19,750 nt of DNA from Spyradocola merdavium (GCA_018711265.1 DVIM01000148.1:1-19750), one strand, 5' to 3'; counted from the first letter of the stretch, positions 7,754 to 15,218 are shown. Numbers and translations are program-made. Notes: generated by a model not told the origin, from the letters alone.

Positions 7754-8775
7754 AGCCAATCCTCCCATCTCTCGTCCACGCCCTTGAGGAAGCCGGCCAG
7801 CAGCCGCCCGGCCTCGCGGCAGGACTTCAGGCTGATGGTCTCGACCATCGTGTGCATGTAGGAAAGCGGCAGCGACAGCAGCGCCGTGGGGATGCCTGCG
7901 CGCGCGCAGAAGATGCTGTCCGCGTCCGTGTAGGTCCGTCCGGAGCTGGGGTCGATCTGGGTGTCGACGCGCAGCGCCTGCGCCGTTTCCTGCATCCGGC
8001 GCAGCATCGCCGGGTGGATGGTCGGGCCCATGCCAAGGCCCACCTTCTCCATGGGCATGGTCTCCCAGGGGTCCGTGCCCGGGGTCGTGGCGTGGCAGAC
8101 GTCAAAGGCCACGGCCATGTCCGGCGCGCTGGCGTAAGCCGCGGTCATGGCGCCGAAGGAGCCGACCTCCTCCTGGACGGTGGCGCAGAACTCGACCGTG
8201 CAGGGCAGGTCGTAGTTTTGCAGCTCCTCCATGGCCAGGATCATCGACGTCACGCACGCGCGGTCGTCAAACGTCTTGTAGGCGACGCGGTCGTTGAGCA
8301 GACGCGTCATGGGGACCTTGAAGTAGACGGGGTCGCCCGTGCGCACGAGGGCTTCTACCTCTTCCTTGGGCAGGCCCACGTCCACGGCGAGCTCCGTCGT
8401 GTCCGCGGCCTTGAGCGGGCCCTGGCTCAGGTGCGGGGGCAGCGCGCCGATGACGCCGTAGAGGGGCTTTTTGCCCCAGACCGTGACCTCGCATCCCGGC
8501 AGGGTGCGGGGGTCCACGCCGCCCAGCTGCCACAGGCGGATGAAGCCGTTGTCCGCCACGCTCCCGGCGATCAGGCCCACCTCGTCCATGTGCGCGCAGA
8601 CGAGCACGCGCGGGCCGCGGCTGCCCATGACGCCGTGCACGCTGCCGAGCTTGTCGACAAACACATCCTTTGTGTACTTAGAGAACTCCTGCGCGATGCG
8701 CGCGGCGGCCGCGCCCTCCATGCCCGAGTGGCCGGGGATGGCGCAAACTTCCTCTAAAAAAGCCGCAACATCCAT
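7744..8775 (-). CDS. M42 family metallopeptidase (first of three)
   Basis: First gene of the leftward peptidase operon, 343 residues. M42 signatures are present: AHMDEVG near residue 62, TFDDRA near 170, QEEVGSFGAM near 202, AFDVCHA near 223, and YMHTMVE near 315. The start ATG at 8775 follows an ideal AAGGAGGT. It is the most divergent of the three around the fourth motif (DDRACV instead of DDRxGC). Complete metal ligands suggest it is active. Three M42 genes in direct, overlapping succession imply co-production and possibly mixed or complementary cytosolic peptide-trimming complexes; that is inference. Confidence 0.93.
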   Translation of the reverse strand: MDVAAFLEEVCAIPGHSGMEGAAAARIAQEFSKYTKDVFVDKLGSVHGVMGSRGPRVLVCAHMDEVGLIAGSVADNGFIRLWQLGGVDPRTLPGCEVTVWGKKPLYGVIGALPPHLSQGPLKAADTTELAVDVGLPKEEVEALVRTGDPVYFKVPMTRLLNDRVAYKTFDDRACVTSMILAMEELQNYDLPCTVEFCATVQEEVGSFGAMTAAYASAPDMAVAFDVCHATTPGTDPWETMPMEKVGLGMGPTIHPAMLRRMQETAQALRVDTQIDPSSGRTYTDADSIFCARAGIPTALLSLPLSYMHTMVETISLKSCREAGRLLAGFLKGVDERWEDWLCF

Positions 8776-8810
8776 GTGCTGACCTCCTTATTGCGGTACT
8801 TGCGAAGATC

Positions 8811-8839
8811 AGTATACCATAAAATCTCACCCGCGGCAA
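8811..8839 (-). promoter_or_regulatory. promoter of the M42 peptidase operon
   Basis: Minus strand: TTGCCG at 8839-8834, 17-bp spacer, TATACT at 8816-8811, with TGG in front of the -10. The predicted start lies about 30 bp before the peptidase start codon. Confidence 0.85.
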
Positions 8840-8860
8840 AGCCGGCGTGGGAAAAGGTCG

Positions 8861-8893
8861 AAAAAAACCGTCCGGGGGGACCGCCCCCCGGGC
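8861..8893 (-). terminator. orphan minus-strand terminator between divergent genes
   Basis: The stem CCGGGGGG / CCCCCCGG with an ACCG loop (8872-8891, extendable by two pairs) is followed on the minus strand by seven Ts (A-run 8861-8867). No minus-strand gene lies immediately upstream of it; it sits just upstream of the peptidase promoter. Confidence 0.72.
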
Positions 8894-8906
8894 GCAAAGG
8901 GCCTCC

Positions 8907-8935
8907 TTGCGTTTTGGCGAAAAGGATTGTATAAT
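8907..8935 (+). promoter_or_regulatory. promoter of the sugar isomerase/epimerase gene
   Basis: TTGCGT at 8907-8912, 17-bp spacer, TATAAT at 8930-8935. The predicted start is near 8942, giving an untranslated leader of about 47 bases. Confidence 0.87.
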
Positions 8936-8947
8936 ATAGGAAAATGT

Positions 8948-8963
8948 GGCGGAGTGCTCCGCC
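8948..8963. promoter_or_regulatory. operator-like inverted repeat in the leader
   Basis: GGCGGAG and CTCCGCC are perfectly complementary and separated by two bases, located about 6-21 bases after the predicted transcription start. The position fits a repressor site blocking initiation. A short RNA hairpin is the alternative. Confidence 0.5.
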
Positions 8964-8988
8964 AGATGGAAATGGAGGGAATGATCCG

Positions 8989-9957
8989 ATGAAACTTTCT
9001 GTTTTTGCGGTCCTTCTTGCCGACAAGAGCCTGGACGAGGCCTGCAAGTACCTCGCGGACTCCGGCGTGCAGGCGGTGGAGATCGGCTGCGGCGGCTTCC
9101 CCGGCAAGGCGCACTGCAACCCGGAGGAGCTCCTCAAGGACGACAAGAAGATCGCCGAGTTCAAGAACACCATCGAGAAGCACGGCCTGGAGATCGCGGC
9201 GCTGTCCACGCACGGCAACGCGGTGCACCCGGACCCGGCGGTCGCCAAGGTGTTCCACGACGACTTTGTCAACACCGTTCTCCTCGCGGAGAAGCTCGGC
9301 ATTGACCGCGTGATCACCTTCTCCGGCTGCCCGGGCGGCTCCCCGGAGGACAAGACCCCCAACTGGGTCACCTGCCCCTGGCCGGACGACTTCTCCCACA
9401 TCGTCGAATACCAGTGGAACGAAGTGCTCGTCCCCTATTGGAAGAAGATGACCGCCTTTGCCGCGGAGCACGGCATCAAGAAGATCGCCTTTGAGATGCA
9501 CCCGGGCTTCTGCGTCTACAACCCGGAGACGCTCATGAAGCTGCGCAACCTGGTCGGCTCCGACCTCATCGGCGCGAACTTCGACCCCTCGCACCTGTTC
9601 TGGCAGGGCATCGACCCGGTCTACGCCATCCGCTACCTGGGCAAGGCCATCTACTTCTTCCACGCCAAGGACACCAAGATCGACGAGATCAACACCAAGA
9701 CCCACGGCGTGCTGGACACCAAGCACTACGGCGATGAAATCCACCGCTCCTGGATCTTCCGCTCCGTGGGCTACGGCCACGACTACCAGGTTTGGAAGGA
9801 CATGATGAGCGCGCTGCGCATGGTCGGCTACGACGACGCCATCTCCATCGAGCACGAGGACAGCCTCATGACCCCCAACGAGGGCCTGCAGAAGGCCATC
9901 GCCTTCCTCAAGGAGGTCCTGATGTACGAGGACAAGGGCGCCATGTGGTGGGCCTAA
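8989..9957 (+). CDS. sugar phosphate isomerase/epimerase (AP-endonuclease-2 TIM barrel)
   Basis: A 322-residue enzyme of the xylose-isomerase-like TIM-barrel superfamily (relatives: IolE, hydroxypyruvate isomerase, ketose 3-epimerases). Predicted metal and catalytic residues lie at strand ends: E169 in FEMHPG, D199 and H202 in NFDPSH, H225 in FFHAKD, and E288 in SIEHED. The ATG at 8989 is preferred over an in-frame ATG at 8944: GGAGGG is correctly spaced for it, and the upstream stretch encodes only the operator-like palindrome. It is monocistronic, with its own promoter and a strong terminator. Family and fold are clear; the sugar is not, since no transporter or kinase is adjacent. Confidence 0.9.
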   Translation: MKLSVFAVLLADKSLDEACKYLADSGVQAVEIGCGGFPGKAHCNPEELLKDDKKIAEFKNTIEKHGLEIAALSTHGNAVHPDPAVAKVFHDDFVNTVLLAEKLGIDRVITFSGCPGGSPEDKTPNWVTCPWPDDFSHIVEYQWNEVLVPYWKKMTAFAAEHGIKKIAFEMHPGFCVYNPETLMKLRNLVGSDLIGANFDPSHLFWQGIDPVYAIRYLGKAIYFFHAKDTKIDEINTKTHGVLDTKHYGDEIHRSWIFRSVGYGHDYQVWKDMMSALRMVGYDDAISIEHEDSLMTPNEGLQKAIAFLKEVLMYEDKGAMWWA

Positions 9958-9977
9958 AGCCTCCCTTTTGCTCTTTT

Positions 9978-10018
9978 CGCCCCGCGCAGCTTTGCCGCTT
10001 TGCGCGGGGCGTTTTCTC
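9978..10018 (+). terminator. terminator of the isomerase gene
   Basis: CGCCCCGCGCA (9978-9988) pairs perfectly with TGCGCGGGGCG (10001-10011), followed by TTTTCTCT. An 11-bp GC-rich stem with a 12-base loop. Confidence 0.9.
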
Positions 10019-10097
10019 TGCTTCGCGCCCGCCGGTTAAGGAACGGCAAAGAATGCGCGCCGCCGGGCGAAAAAACGCAAAACCCGGAAAAAAAGGC

Positions 10098-10126
10098 TTG
10101 CAAACCCGCCGCAAATGTGCTATAGT
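10098..10126 (+). promoter_or_regulatory. promoter of secG
   Basis: TTGCAA at 10098-10103, 17-bp spacer, TATAGT at 10121-10126. The leader to secG is about 60 bases. The stretch 10019-10097 before it holds no recognisable gene. Confidence 0.85.
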
Positions 10127-10193
10127 CTTTTAGCATCTTGTGCAGGGGTTGGGCTTTGCCGCTGCCTGAAGCATTTGGGAGGGTATTACGAAG

Positions 10194-10442
10194 ATGGAAG
10201 TTGTGAGAATCATCCTCAGCGTCATCCTGGGGCTTGACTGTCTGGCTCTGATCGTGCTGGTGCTCATGCAGCAGGGCAAGACCGCGGGGCTTTCCGGCGC
10301 CATCGCCGGCGGAGCGGAGACCTTCTTCGGCAAGAAAAAGGCTTCCAGTTACGAGGGAAAGATGGAGCTTTACACCAAGATCCTTGGCGCGGGCTTCATG
10401 GTTCTGGCGGTTGTGCTGCTCATCCTGCAGCGCTTTGCCTAA
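10194..10442 (+). CDS. secG: preprotein translocase subunit SecG
   Basis: An 82-residue membrane protein with two hydrophobic helices (about 4-24 and 60-79) separated by a short cytosolic loop. This is the standard SecG layout, including the conserved LMQQGKTAGLSGAIAGGAETFFGKKK segment after helix 1. SecG associates with SecYE and assists SecA-driven export. GGGAGGG lies about 10 bases before the ATG. As in many Firmicutes it is followed by rnr, but here a strong terminator and a new promoter separate the two. Confidence 0.96.
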   Translation: MEVVRIILSVILGLDCLALIVLVLMQQGKTAGLSGAIAGGAETFFGKKKASSYEGKMELYTKILGAGFMVLAVVLLILQRFA

Positions 10443-10461
10443 ACCTCTTTGGACCGATCGC

Positions 10462-10508
10462 AAAGAGAGCGGGGGGAGAATCTTTCTCCCTTGGCTCTCT
10501 TTTGTTTT
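10462..10508 (+). terminator. terminator after secG
   Basis: AAAGAGAGC (10462-10470) pairs with GCTCTCTTT (10494-10502), with an inner GGGAGA/TCTCCC stem, then TTTTGTTTT. Confidence 0.9.
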
Positions 10509-10540
10509 ACACGGGGATTGTATCTTTCCCGCGCCGCCTG

Positions 10541-10549
10541 TGGTATACT
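10541..10549 (+). promoter_or_regulatory. extended -10 promoter of rnr
   Basis: TGG directly followed by TATACT (10544-10549). No good -35 hexamer at 16-18 bp; the best TTGTAT is 20 bp away. It probably relies on the extended -10. The start codon follows about 24 bp later, giving a very short leader. Confidence 0.65.
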
Positions 10550-10572
10550 GAGGGCGAAACTAGGAATGGAGA

Positions 10573-12792
10573 ATGCGAAAGATGGAAACACAGGGATGGA
10601 CCCAATGGAAGGAGCAGATCGAGTCCCTGCTGGAGCAGGGACCGCAGCGCGCAGAGCCGATCGCCCAGGCCCTGCAGGTTCCGCAGGACGAGGTCCTGCC
10701 GGTCCTGGAGGCCATGGTCGAGGAAGGGCGCCTGGTCAAGACCCGCAAGGAGCGCTATGCCCGCCCGGAAACCCTGGGCATGATCCGCGGCCGGCTGCAG
10801 GGCAACGCGCGCGGGTTCGGCTTTGTCGTGCCCGAGAGCGGCGAGGAGGACCTCTTCATCCCGCCCGACCGCATGGGCGGCGCGCTGCACGGGGACACGG
10901 TCTTTGCGCGCATGACCAACGCCGAGCGGCGGGAGGGCGAGATCGCGCGCGTCCTCACCCACGCCAACGACGTCGTCGTGGGCACGTTTGAGCAGGAGGG
11001 GGACGCGACCTACGTCGTGCCGGACGAAAAGCGCATCTCCATGGACGTCTACGTCTCCCGGTCGGACCGCGCCGGCGCCCGGCCGGACGACAAGGTCGTC
11101 GTCCGCATCACGCAGTGGCCGAGCCGCGGGCGCAACCCGCGCGGTCGCGTGATCGAAAACCTCGGCAACAAGGACGACATCGGCACGGACATCAAGTCCC
11201 TCATCCGCCAGCACCGCCTGGACGAGGAGTTCCCCCAGAACGTCCTCGGCGCGGCGGCGCTCCTGCCGGACGCCGTGCAGGAGGAGGACCTGGCCGGCCG
11301 GCGCGACCTGCGCCAGCTGAACACCTTCACCATCGACGGCCGGACCGCCAAGGACTTTGACGACGCGGTCTCCATCGAGGACATCCCCTCCGGCTGGCGG
11401 CTGGGCGTGCACATCGCGGACGTGAGCCACTACGTGACCGACGGCTCGCCCCTGGACCGCGAGGCGTTCAAGCGCGCGACCTCGGTGTACCTGCTGGACC
11501 GCGTGCTGCCCATGCTGCCCGAGGCGCTCTCCAACGGCCTGTGCTCGCTGAACCCGGACGTGGACCGCCTGACCTTCACCTGCACGATGGACATCGACCC
11601 CGCGGGGCGCGTCCTCTCCTACGACATCTACCCCTCGGTCATCCACTCGCACGCGCGCCTCGTCTACGAGGACGTGACGCGCCTGCTGGAGACGGGCGAG
11701 GAGGCCGGCTTTGCGCCGGAGGTCGCGCGCGACCTGCGCCGCATGGAGAGGCTCGCCCAGGTGCTGACCGAGGCCCGCATGGAGCGCGGCGCGCTGGACC
11801 TGGACATTGACGAGGCGGTCATCACGCTGGACGAGCGCGGCGTGCCCACCTCCATCGAGCGCGAGGAGCGCGGCATCGCCAACCGCATGATCGAGGAATT
11901 CATGCTCAAGGCCAACGAGTGCGTGGCGGAGTTCGCCCGCCTGCACGAGATCCCCATCCTCTACCGCGTGCACGAGGACCCGGACCCCGAGAAGATCCAG
12001 ACCTTCGACGCCTTCCTCGTCAACCTGGGCTACCGCATCCGCGGCTCGGCAAAGGGCAAGGTGCACCCCAAGGCCCTGCAGGCCGTGCTGGACAAGGCCA
12101 AGGGCAAGCCCGAGGAAGGGCTCGTCTCCCGGCTGATGCTGCGCTCGCTGCAAAAGGCGCGCTACTGCCCGCAGCCGCTGGGGCATTTCGGCCTGGCCGC
12201 GCCGGACTACTGCCACTTCACCTCCCCGATCCGCCGTTATCCCGACCTGTTCGTGCACCGCGCGCTGCACCTCTACTTCGCGGGCAAGAGCACGGCGCGC
12301 CTGCGCAAGCGCGCGGAGGAGTACGCGCAGCACTGCTCCGAAAAGGAGCGCCAGGCCATGGAGGCCGAGCGCGACGTGGACGACCTGAAGAAGGCGCAGT
12401 ACATGCTGGACCACGTCGGCGAGGCGTGCGAGGGCGTGATCTCTTCGGTGACGTCGTTCGGCCTGTTCGTGGAGCTGCCCAACACCGTCGAGGGGCTCAT
12501 CCACATCTCCAACCTGGACGACGACTACTACACCTTTGTCGAGAAGTCCTACATGCTCCTGGGCGAGCGGAAGAAGAAGATCTACCGCCTGGGCGACCCC
12601 ATCCGCGTTGTGGTGACGGCGGTGGACATGTCCACGCGGCGGGTGGATTTCGCCGTTGACGACGAAAAGGAATCCGGGTATACTGAAGAGGCCAAGCCCG
12701 TCCCCCGGGACGCGGACGGCAGGACCGGCAAAAAGAACAAAAAAGGCAAAAAACCGCCCAAGCGGCGGACAAAGGGGGAAAACAAATCATGA
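10573..12792 (+). CDS. rnr: ribonuclease R
   Basis: A 739-residue processive 3'-to-5' exoribonuclease that degrades structured RNA. Order of parts: N-terminal winged-helix segment (about 12-62), cold-shock OB domains (about 68-225), RNB catalytic domain with TIDGRTAKDFDDAV at 253-266 (metal-binding Asp cluster D255, D261, D263, D264), a C-terminal S1 domain with the GVISSVTSFGLFVEL signature, and a Lys/Arg-rich tail. Length is typical. Starts at 10573 and 10582 are both possible; AGGA is better spaced for 10573. The end overlaps the VOC gene as ATGA. In many Firmicutes smpB follows rnr; it does not here. A second promoter lies inside the 3' end. Confidence 0.97.
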   Translation: MRKMETQGWTQWKEQIESLLEQGPQRAEPIAQALQVPQDEVLPVLEAMVEEGRLVKTRKERYARPETLGMIRGRLQGNARGFGFVVPESGEEDLFIPPDRMGGALHGDTVFARMTNAERREGEIARVLTHANDVVVGTFEQEGDATYVVPDEKRISMDVYVSRSDRAGARPDDKVVVRITQWPSRGRNPRGRVIENLGNKDDIGTDIKSLIRQHRLDEEFPQNVLGAAALLPDAVQEEDLAGRRDLRQLNTFTIDGRTAKDFDDAVSIEDIPSGWRLGVHIADVSHYVTDGSPLDREAFKRATSVYLLDRVLPMLPEALSNGLCSLNPDVDRLTFTCTMDIDPAGRVLSYDIYPSVIHSHARLVYEDVTRLLETGEEAGFAPEVARDLRRMERLAQVLTEARMERGALDLDIDEAVITLDERGVPTSIEREERGIANRMIEEFMLKANECVAEFARLHEIPILYRVHEDPDPEKIQTFDAFLVNLGYRIRGSAKGKVHPKALQAVLDKAKGKPEEGLVSRLMLRSLQKARYCPQPLGHFGLAAPDYCHFTSPIRRYPDLFVHRALHLYFAGKSTARLRKRAEEYAQHCSEKERQAMEAERDVDDLKKAQYMLDHVGEACEGVISSVTSFGLFVELPNTVEGLIHISNLDDDYYTFVEKSYMLLGERKKKIYRLGDPIRVVVTAVDMSTRRVDFAVDDEKESGYTEEAKPVPRDADGRTGKKNKKGKKPPKRRTKGENKS
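12656..12684 (+). promoter_or_regulatory. internal promoter in the 3' end of rnr, facing the VOC gene
   Basis: TTGACG at 12656-12661, 17-bp spacer, TATACT at 12679-12684, inside codons for the end of the S1 domain. It would start transcription about 100 bp before the VOC start codon, allowing expression apart from rnr. Confidence 0.65.
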
Positions 12793-13187
12793 AGATTCTC
12801 GGCTTTGACCACGTGGGCATCTGCGCCAAGGACCCCAAGGCCATGGCGGATTGGTACATCGAGCACCTGGGCTTTACGCTGCACTCCGTGGGCAACGGCG
12901 GCAACTACTTCGTCGAGTCGCCGGACCACGTCCTCATCGAGATCATGGTCCCCATGCAGGGCCACGACATCGACGCCGCGGAGCCGGCCATCGGCTGGAA
13001 GCACATCGCGCTGGTCCCGGAGGACTTTGACGCGGCCGTCAAGGAGATGCTGGACCTGGGTGTGACCGTCACCTCCGGCCCGAACTACCGCGAGGACGGC
13101 TACTGCACCTTCTTCTTCCGCGACCCGGACGGCAACATCGTCCACTTCGCCAAGTGGAAGGACGACCGCGGCATGTTCCGCAAGTGA
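12789..13187 (+). CDS. VOC-fold (glyoxalase/dioxygenase superfamily) protein
   Basis: A 132-residue single-unit VOC protein with the two beta-alpha-beta-beta-beta modules. Expected metal ligands: H8 in FDHVGI, Glu in VLIEIM (about residue 51), and His in GWKHIAL (about 72). The fourth position, normally Glu in the closing strand (GNIxEF), is His here (PDGNIVHF). The ATG overlaps the rnr stop as ATGA, with an AAGGGGG site inside rnr. Members include methylmalonyl-CoA epimerases, lactoylglutathione lyases and resistance proteins; the sequence does not decide among them. It ends before the tandem repeat block that supplies its terminator. Confidence 0.9.
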   Translation: MKILGFDHVGICAKDPKAMADWYIEHLGFTLHSVGNGGNYFVESPDHVLIEIMVPMQGHDIDAAEPAIGWKHIALVPEDFDAAVKEMLDLGVTVTSGPNYREDGYCTFFFRDPDGNIVHFAKWKDDRGMFRK

Positions 13188-13207
13188 GCCCGCCTTCCGA
13201 ATGCAAA

Positions 13208-13616
13208 CAGAGAGCGGACCCCGATGGGGTCCGCCCTCTGTGCGTGCCGGCAACGTCGACGCGCTTGGGAACCCTGTAAATTGCATCGTTCCAAGAGACA
13301 TTCGGCGCGCTCCCTTCGGCGGCATGCACGCCGCCGCTGCGGGGCCCAGAGGAAGGGGCCTCCCCGAAGGCGGCGGGAGGGTTTTTCGGCAGACGGAGAG
13401 TGCGGACCCCGATGGGGTCCGCACTCTGTGCGTGCCGGCAACGTCGACGCGCTTGGGAACCCTGTAAATTGCATCGTTCCGAGAGACATTCGGCGCGCTC
13501 CCTTCGGCGGCATGCATGCCGCCGCTGCAGGGCTCAGAGGAAGGGGCCTCCGCGAAGGCGGCGGAAGGGTTTTTCGGCAGACGGAGAGTGCGGACCCCGA
13601 TGAGGTCCGCACTCTG
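13208..13616. repeat. 188-bp intergenic tandem repeat, 2.2 copies
   Basis: Units 13208-13395 and 13396-13583 are about 96% identical by eye, followed by a third copy of only the opening hairpin (to 13616). Each unit begins with a hairpin whose core is GCGGACCCC-GAT-GGGGTCCGC. Then come a TCGAC motif, the bulged-stem core, a GGCGGC/GCCGCC hairpin, and a CCTCCC...GGGAGG hairpin with a five-T run. No protein is supported on either strand. It fills nearly all of the 435 bp between the convergent VOC and GNAT genes. A relative lies at 15223-15565. Confidence 0.9.
13256..13307 (+). other. structured core of the repeat family, left copy 1
   Basis: TCGAC (13256-13260), then the 5' arm CTTGGGAAC (13264-13272), a loop ending in TGCAT, the 3' arm GTTCCAAG (13288-13295), then AGACATTCGGCG. 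One G in the 5' arm is unpaired. The second tandem copy lies at 13444-13495, where one stem A becomes G, leaving a T-G wobble pair. Confidence 0.6.
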
Positions 13617-13624
13617 TTTTTTTT
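13585..13624 (+). terminator. terminator of the rnr-VOC transcript (third hairpin copy)
   Basis: AGAGTGCGGACCCC pairs with GAGGTCCGCACTCT around a GAT loop (one mismatch), followed by eight Ts (13617-13624). Only this rightmost copy of the hairpin has the T-run. The T-run runs into the stop codon of the convergent GNAT gene. Confidence 0.88.
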
Positions 13625-14132
13625 ACTTGTTCTTGGGGATTCGCACGTAGAAGCGCGCGTCGTCCTCGTGGTGGATGTAGGCCCCGTTGCGGAGCATGAC
13701 GCGCAGGGAGGCCGGGTTGTCCTTGTTGACGCGGAGGAAGAACTCCTCCTCCGGCACGAGGTCCCGGGCGATGTCCAGCAGCAGGCGCAGGGCCTCCGTG
13801 GCGTAGCCCCGGCCGCGAAAGGTGCGGCCGATGAAGTAGCCGAAGTGGCCGGCGCCCTCGGCGAGCGCTGGCGTGAGCCGGTGCCGGATGCGGCAGTGGC
13901 CCACGATCTGCTCCCCGTCCCAGAGGAAGTAGAAGCTCTCCGGCACAAAGCCCGCGGGCAGGTCCTCCCCGCGCGCCCAGCGCTGCATCTGGGGCAGGGC
14001 CTTTTCCACGAACTCCGCATAGGACCAGCCGAGCCAGTCGTTCGTAAAGCCGTTCTCGCAGCGGGGAATGGTCTGCACAAAGGCGTACTCCTGCGCGGCG
14101 TCCGCAAAGTTCGCCTGCTTCAGGCGCAGCAT
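13623..14132 (-). CDS. GNAT family N-acetyltransferase
   Basis: A 169-residue acetyl-CoA-dependent acetyltransferase. The acetyl-CoA-binding signature RGRGYATEALRLLLD is near residues 106-120, after the FGYFIGRTF strand. A late NPASLRVMLRNGAYIHHED segment matches motif B of the fold. Length and order fit the family. The ATG at 14132 follows AAAGGAGA. It is 21 bp downstream of the SDR gene on the same strand, so the two probably form one transcript. The substrate is unknown. The pair is enclosed by members of the intergenic repeat family. Confidence 0.9.
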   Translation of the reverse strand: MLRLKQANFADAAQEYAFVQTIPRCENGFTNDWLGWSYAEFVEKALPQMQRWARGEDLPAGFVPESFYFLWDGEQIVGHCRIRHRLTPALAEGAGHFGYFIGRTFRGRGYATEALRLLLDIARDLVPEEEFFLRVNKDNPASLRVMLRNGAYIHHEDDARFYVRIPKNK

Positions 14133-14153
14133 GGCATTCTCCTTTCTCCGCCC

Positions 14154-15155
14154 TTACGGGTGGAAGGCGCGGTCCGCGGCGATGATGGCGTCGATCTTCC
14201 GGTTCCAGTCCTCGTCGACGACCTGCAGGTCCGGGTGCGCCAGGAAGTAGTCCACCGAGCGCTGCACGCCCTGCCGGAAGGGCACCGTGCAGACGAAGTC
14301 CGGCACCAGCGCCTTGATCTTGCTGTTGTCAAACACCGCGCAGGTGGACTTGTCGCCGAGCAGGTCGCCCTCCTCCTCCGGCATGAAGCGCGCGATCTGC
14401 TGGGCGGTGCAGTGCACCATCTTGGGCACGACGCCCACGGCCGCGCCGATGGCGATGGCGATCTCGTCCCAGGTGAGCACCTCGTCGGAGGTGATGTGGT
14501 AGGCCTCGCCGATGGCCTGGCGGCGGCCCATCAGGCCGACAAAGCCCTTGGCGAAGTCCGTGTTGTGGGTCATGGTCCACAGGCTGGTTCCGTCGCCGTG
14601 GACGACGATCTCCTTGCCGTCGAGCATGCGCTGCACGAGCGACCAGGGCTTGCTCCAGCTGCCCATGGCAAAGGGGATCTGCGTGTCGCCATAGGTCAGC
14701 GACGGCCGCACGATGGTGACGGGGAATTCCTTTTCGCGGTAGGCGGCAAGGGCCGTCGCCTCGCAGGCGCGCTTGTCCCGGCCGTACTGCCAGTAGCGGT
14801 TGTTGAGCGAGAGCGACTCCGTGATGCGCCAGGTGCGCATGGGCCGCTCATAGGCTGCGGCCGAGGAGATCAGGATGTACTGATCGCACTTGCCCAGGAA
14901 CAGGTCGATATCCCGCTGCACGCGCTCGGGCTTAAACGCGATCCATTGGGCGATGACGTCGTAGTGCTTTCCCTCCATGGCGCGGCGCACGGCCTCGTCG
15001 TCGTTGATGTCCACGGTGACGATGTTCGCCCCTTCGGGGATGCCGTGGATGTGCTGGCCGCGGTTGAAGAGCGTCAGGTCCCAGCCCCGCTCGATGGCCA
15101 GCTTGGACACCGCCGTGGAGATGAGCCCCGTCCCGCCGATAAACAATGCCTTCAT
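14154..15155 (-). CDS. NAD(P)-dependent epimerase/dehydratase (extended SDR)
   Basis: A 333-residue Rossmann-fold enzyme. The N-terminus MKALFIGGTGLIS is the dinucleotide-binding loop, with Ser where a third Gly is common. ISSAAAYE, then YGRDK at about residues 128-132, fit the catalytic Ser and Tyr-x3-Lys. VRPSLTYG and HNTDFAKGF are later conserved blocks typical of nucleotide-sugar epimerase/dehydratase relatives. The ATG at 15155 follows GGGAG by 10 bases; in-frame codons further upstream run into the promoter. It is the first gene of a two-gene unit with the GNAT gene. The sugar or other substrate cannot be told. Confidence 0.88.
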   Translation of the reverse strand: MKALFIGGTGLISTAVSKLAIERGWDLTLFNRGQHIHGIPEGANIVTVDINDDEAVRRAMEGKHYDVIAQWIAFKPERVQRDIDLFLGKCDQYILISSAAAYERPMRTWRITESLSLNNRYWQYGRDKRACEATALAAYREKEFPVTIVRPSLTYGDTQIPFAMGSWSKPWSLVQRMLDGKEIVVHGDGTSLWTMTHNTDFAKGFVGLMGRRQAIGEAYHITSDEVLTWDEIAIAIGAAVGVVPKMVHCTAQQIARFMPEEEGDLLGDKSTCAVFDNSKIKALVPDFVCTVPFRQGVQRSVDYFLAHPDLQVVDEDWNRKIDAIIAADRAFHP

Positions 15156-15188
15156 TTTGCGCACACTCCCTATTTCTATTTTCCCTCT

Positions 15189-15218
15189 ATTATACGCGCA
15201 GGGCACCGCCGCGCGCAA
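15189..15218 (-). promoter_or_regulatory. promoter of the epimerase-GNAT unit
   Basis: Minus strand: TTGCGC at 15218-15213, 18-bp spacer, TATAAT at 15194-15189. The -35 lies 5 bp from the left hairpin of the neighbouring repeat element, so the element forms the immediate upstream border. Confidence 0.78.

Noticed and set aside
10507..12504. 665-codon minus-strand frame opposite rnr
   Set aside because: Antisense shadow of a clear RNase R gene; His/Val/Asp-rich with no domains.
13256..13307. Integron attC-like recombination site
   Set aside because: The folded stem is superficially similar, but the required RYYYAAC/GTTRRRY core boxes are absent and there is no integrase.
13208..13616. CRISPR array
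   Set aside because: The 188-bp units are near-identical throughout, with no unique spacers between short repeats, and there are no cas genes.
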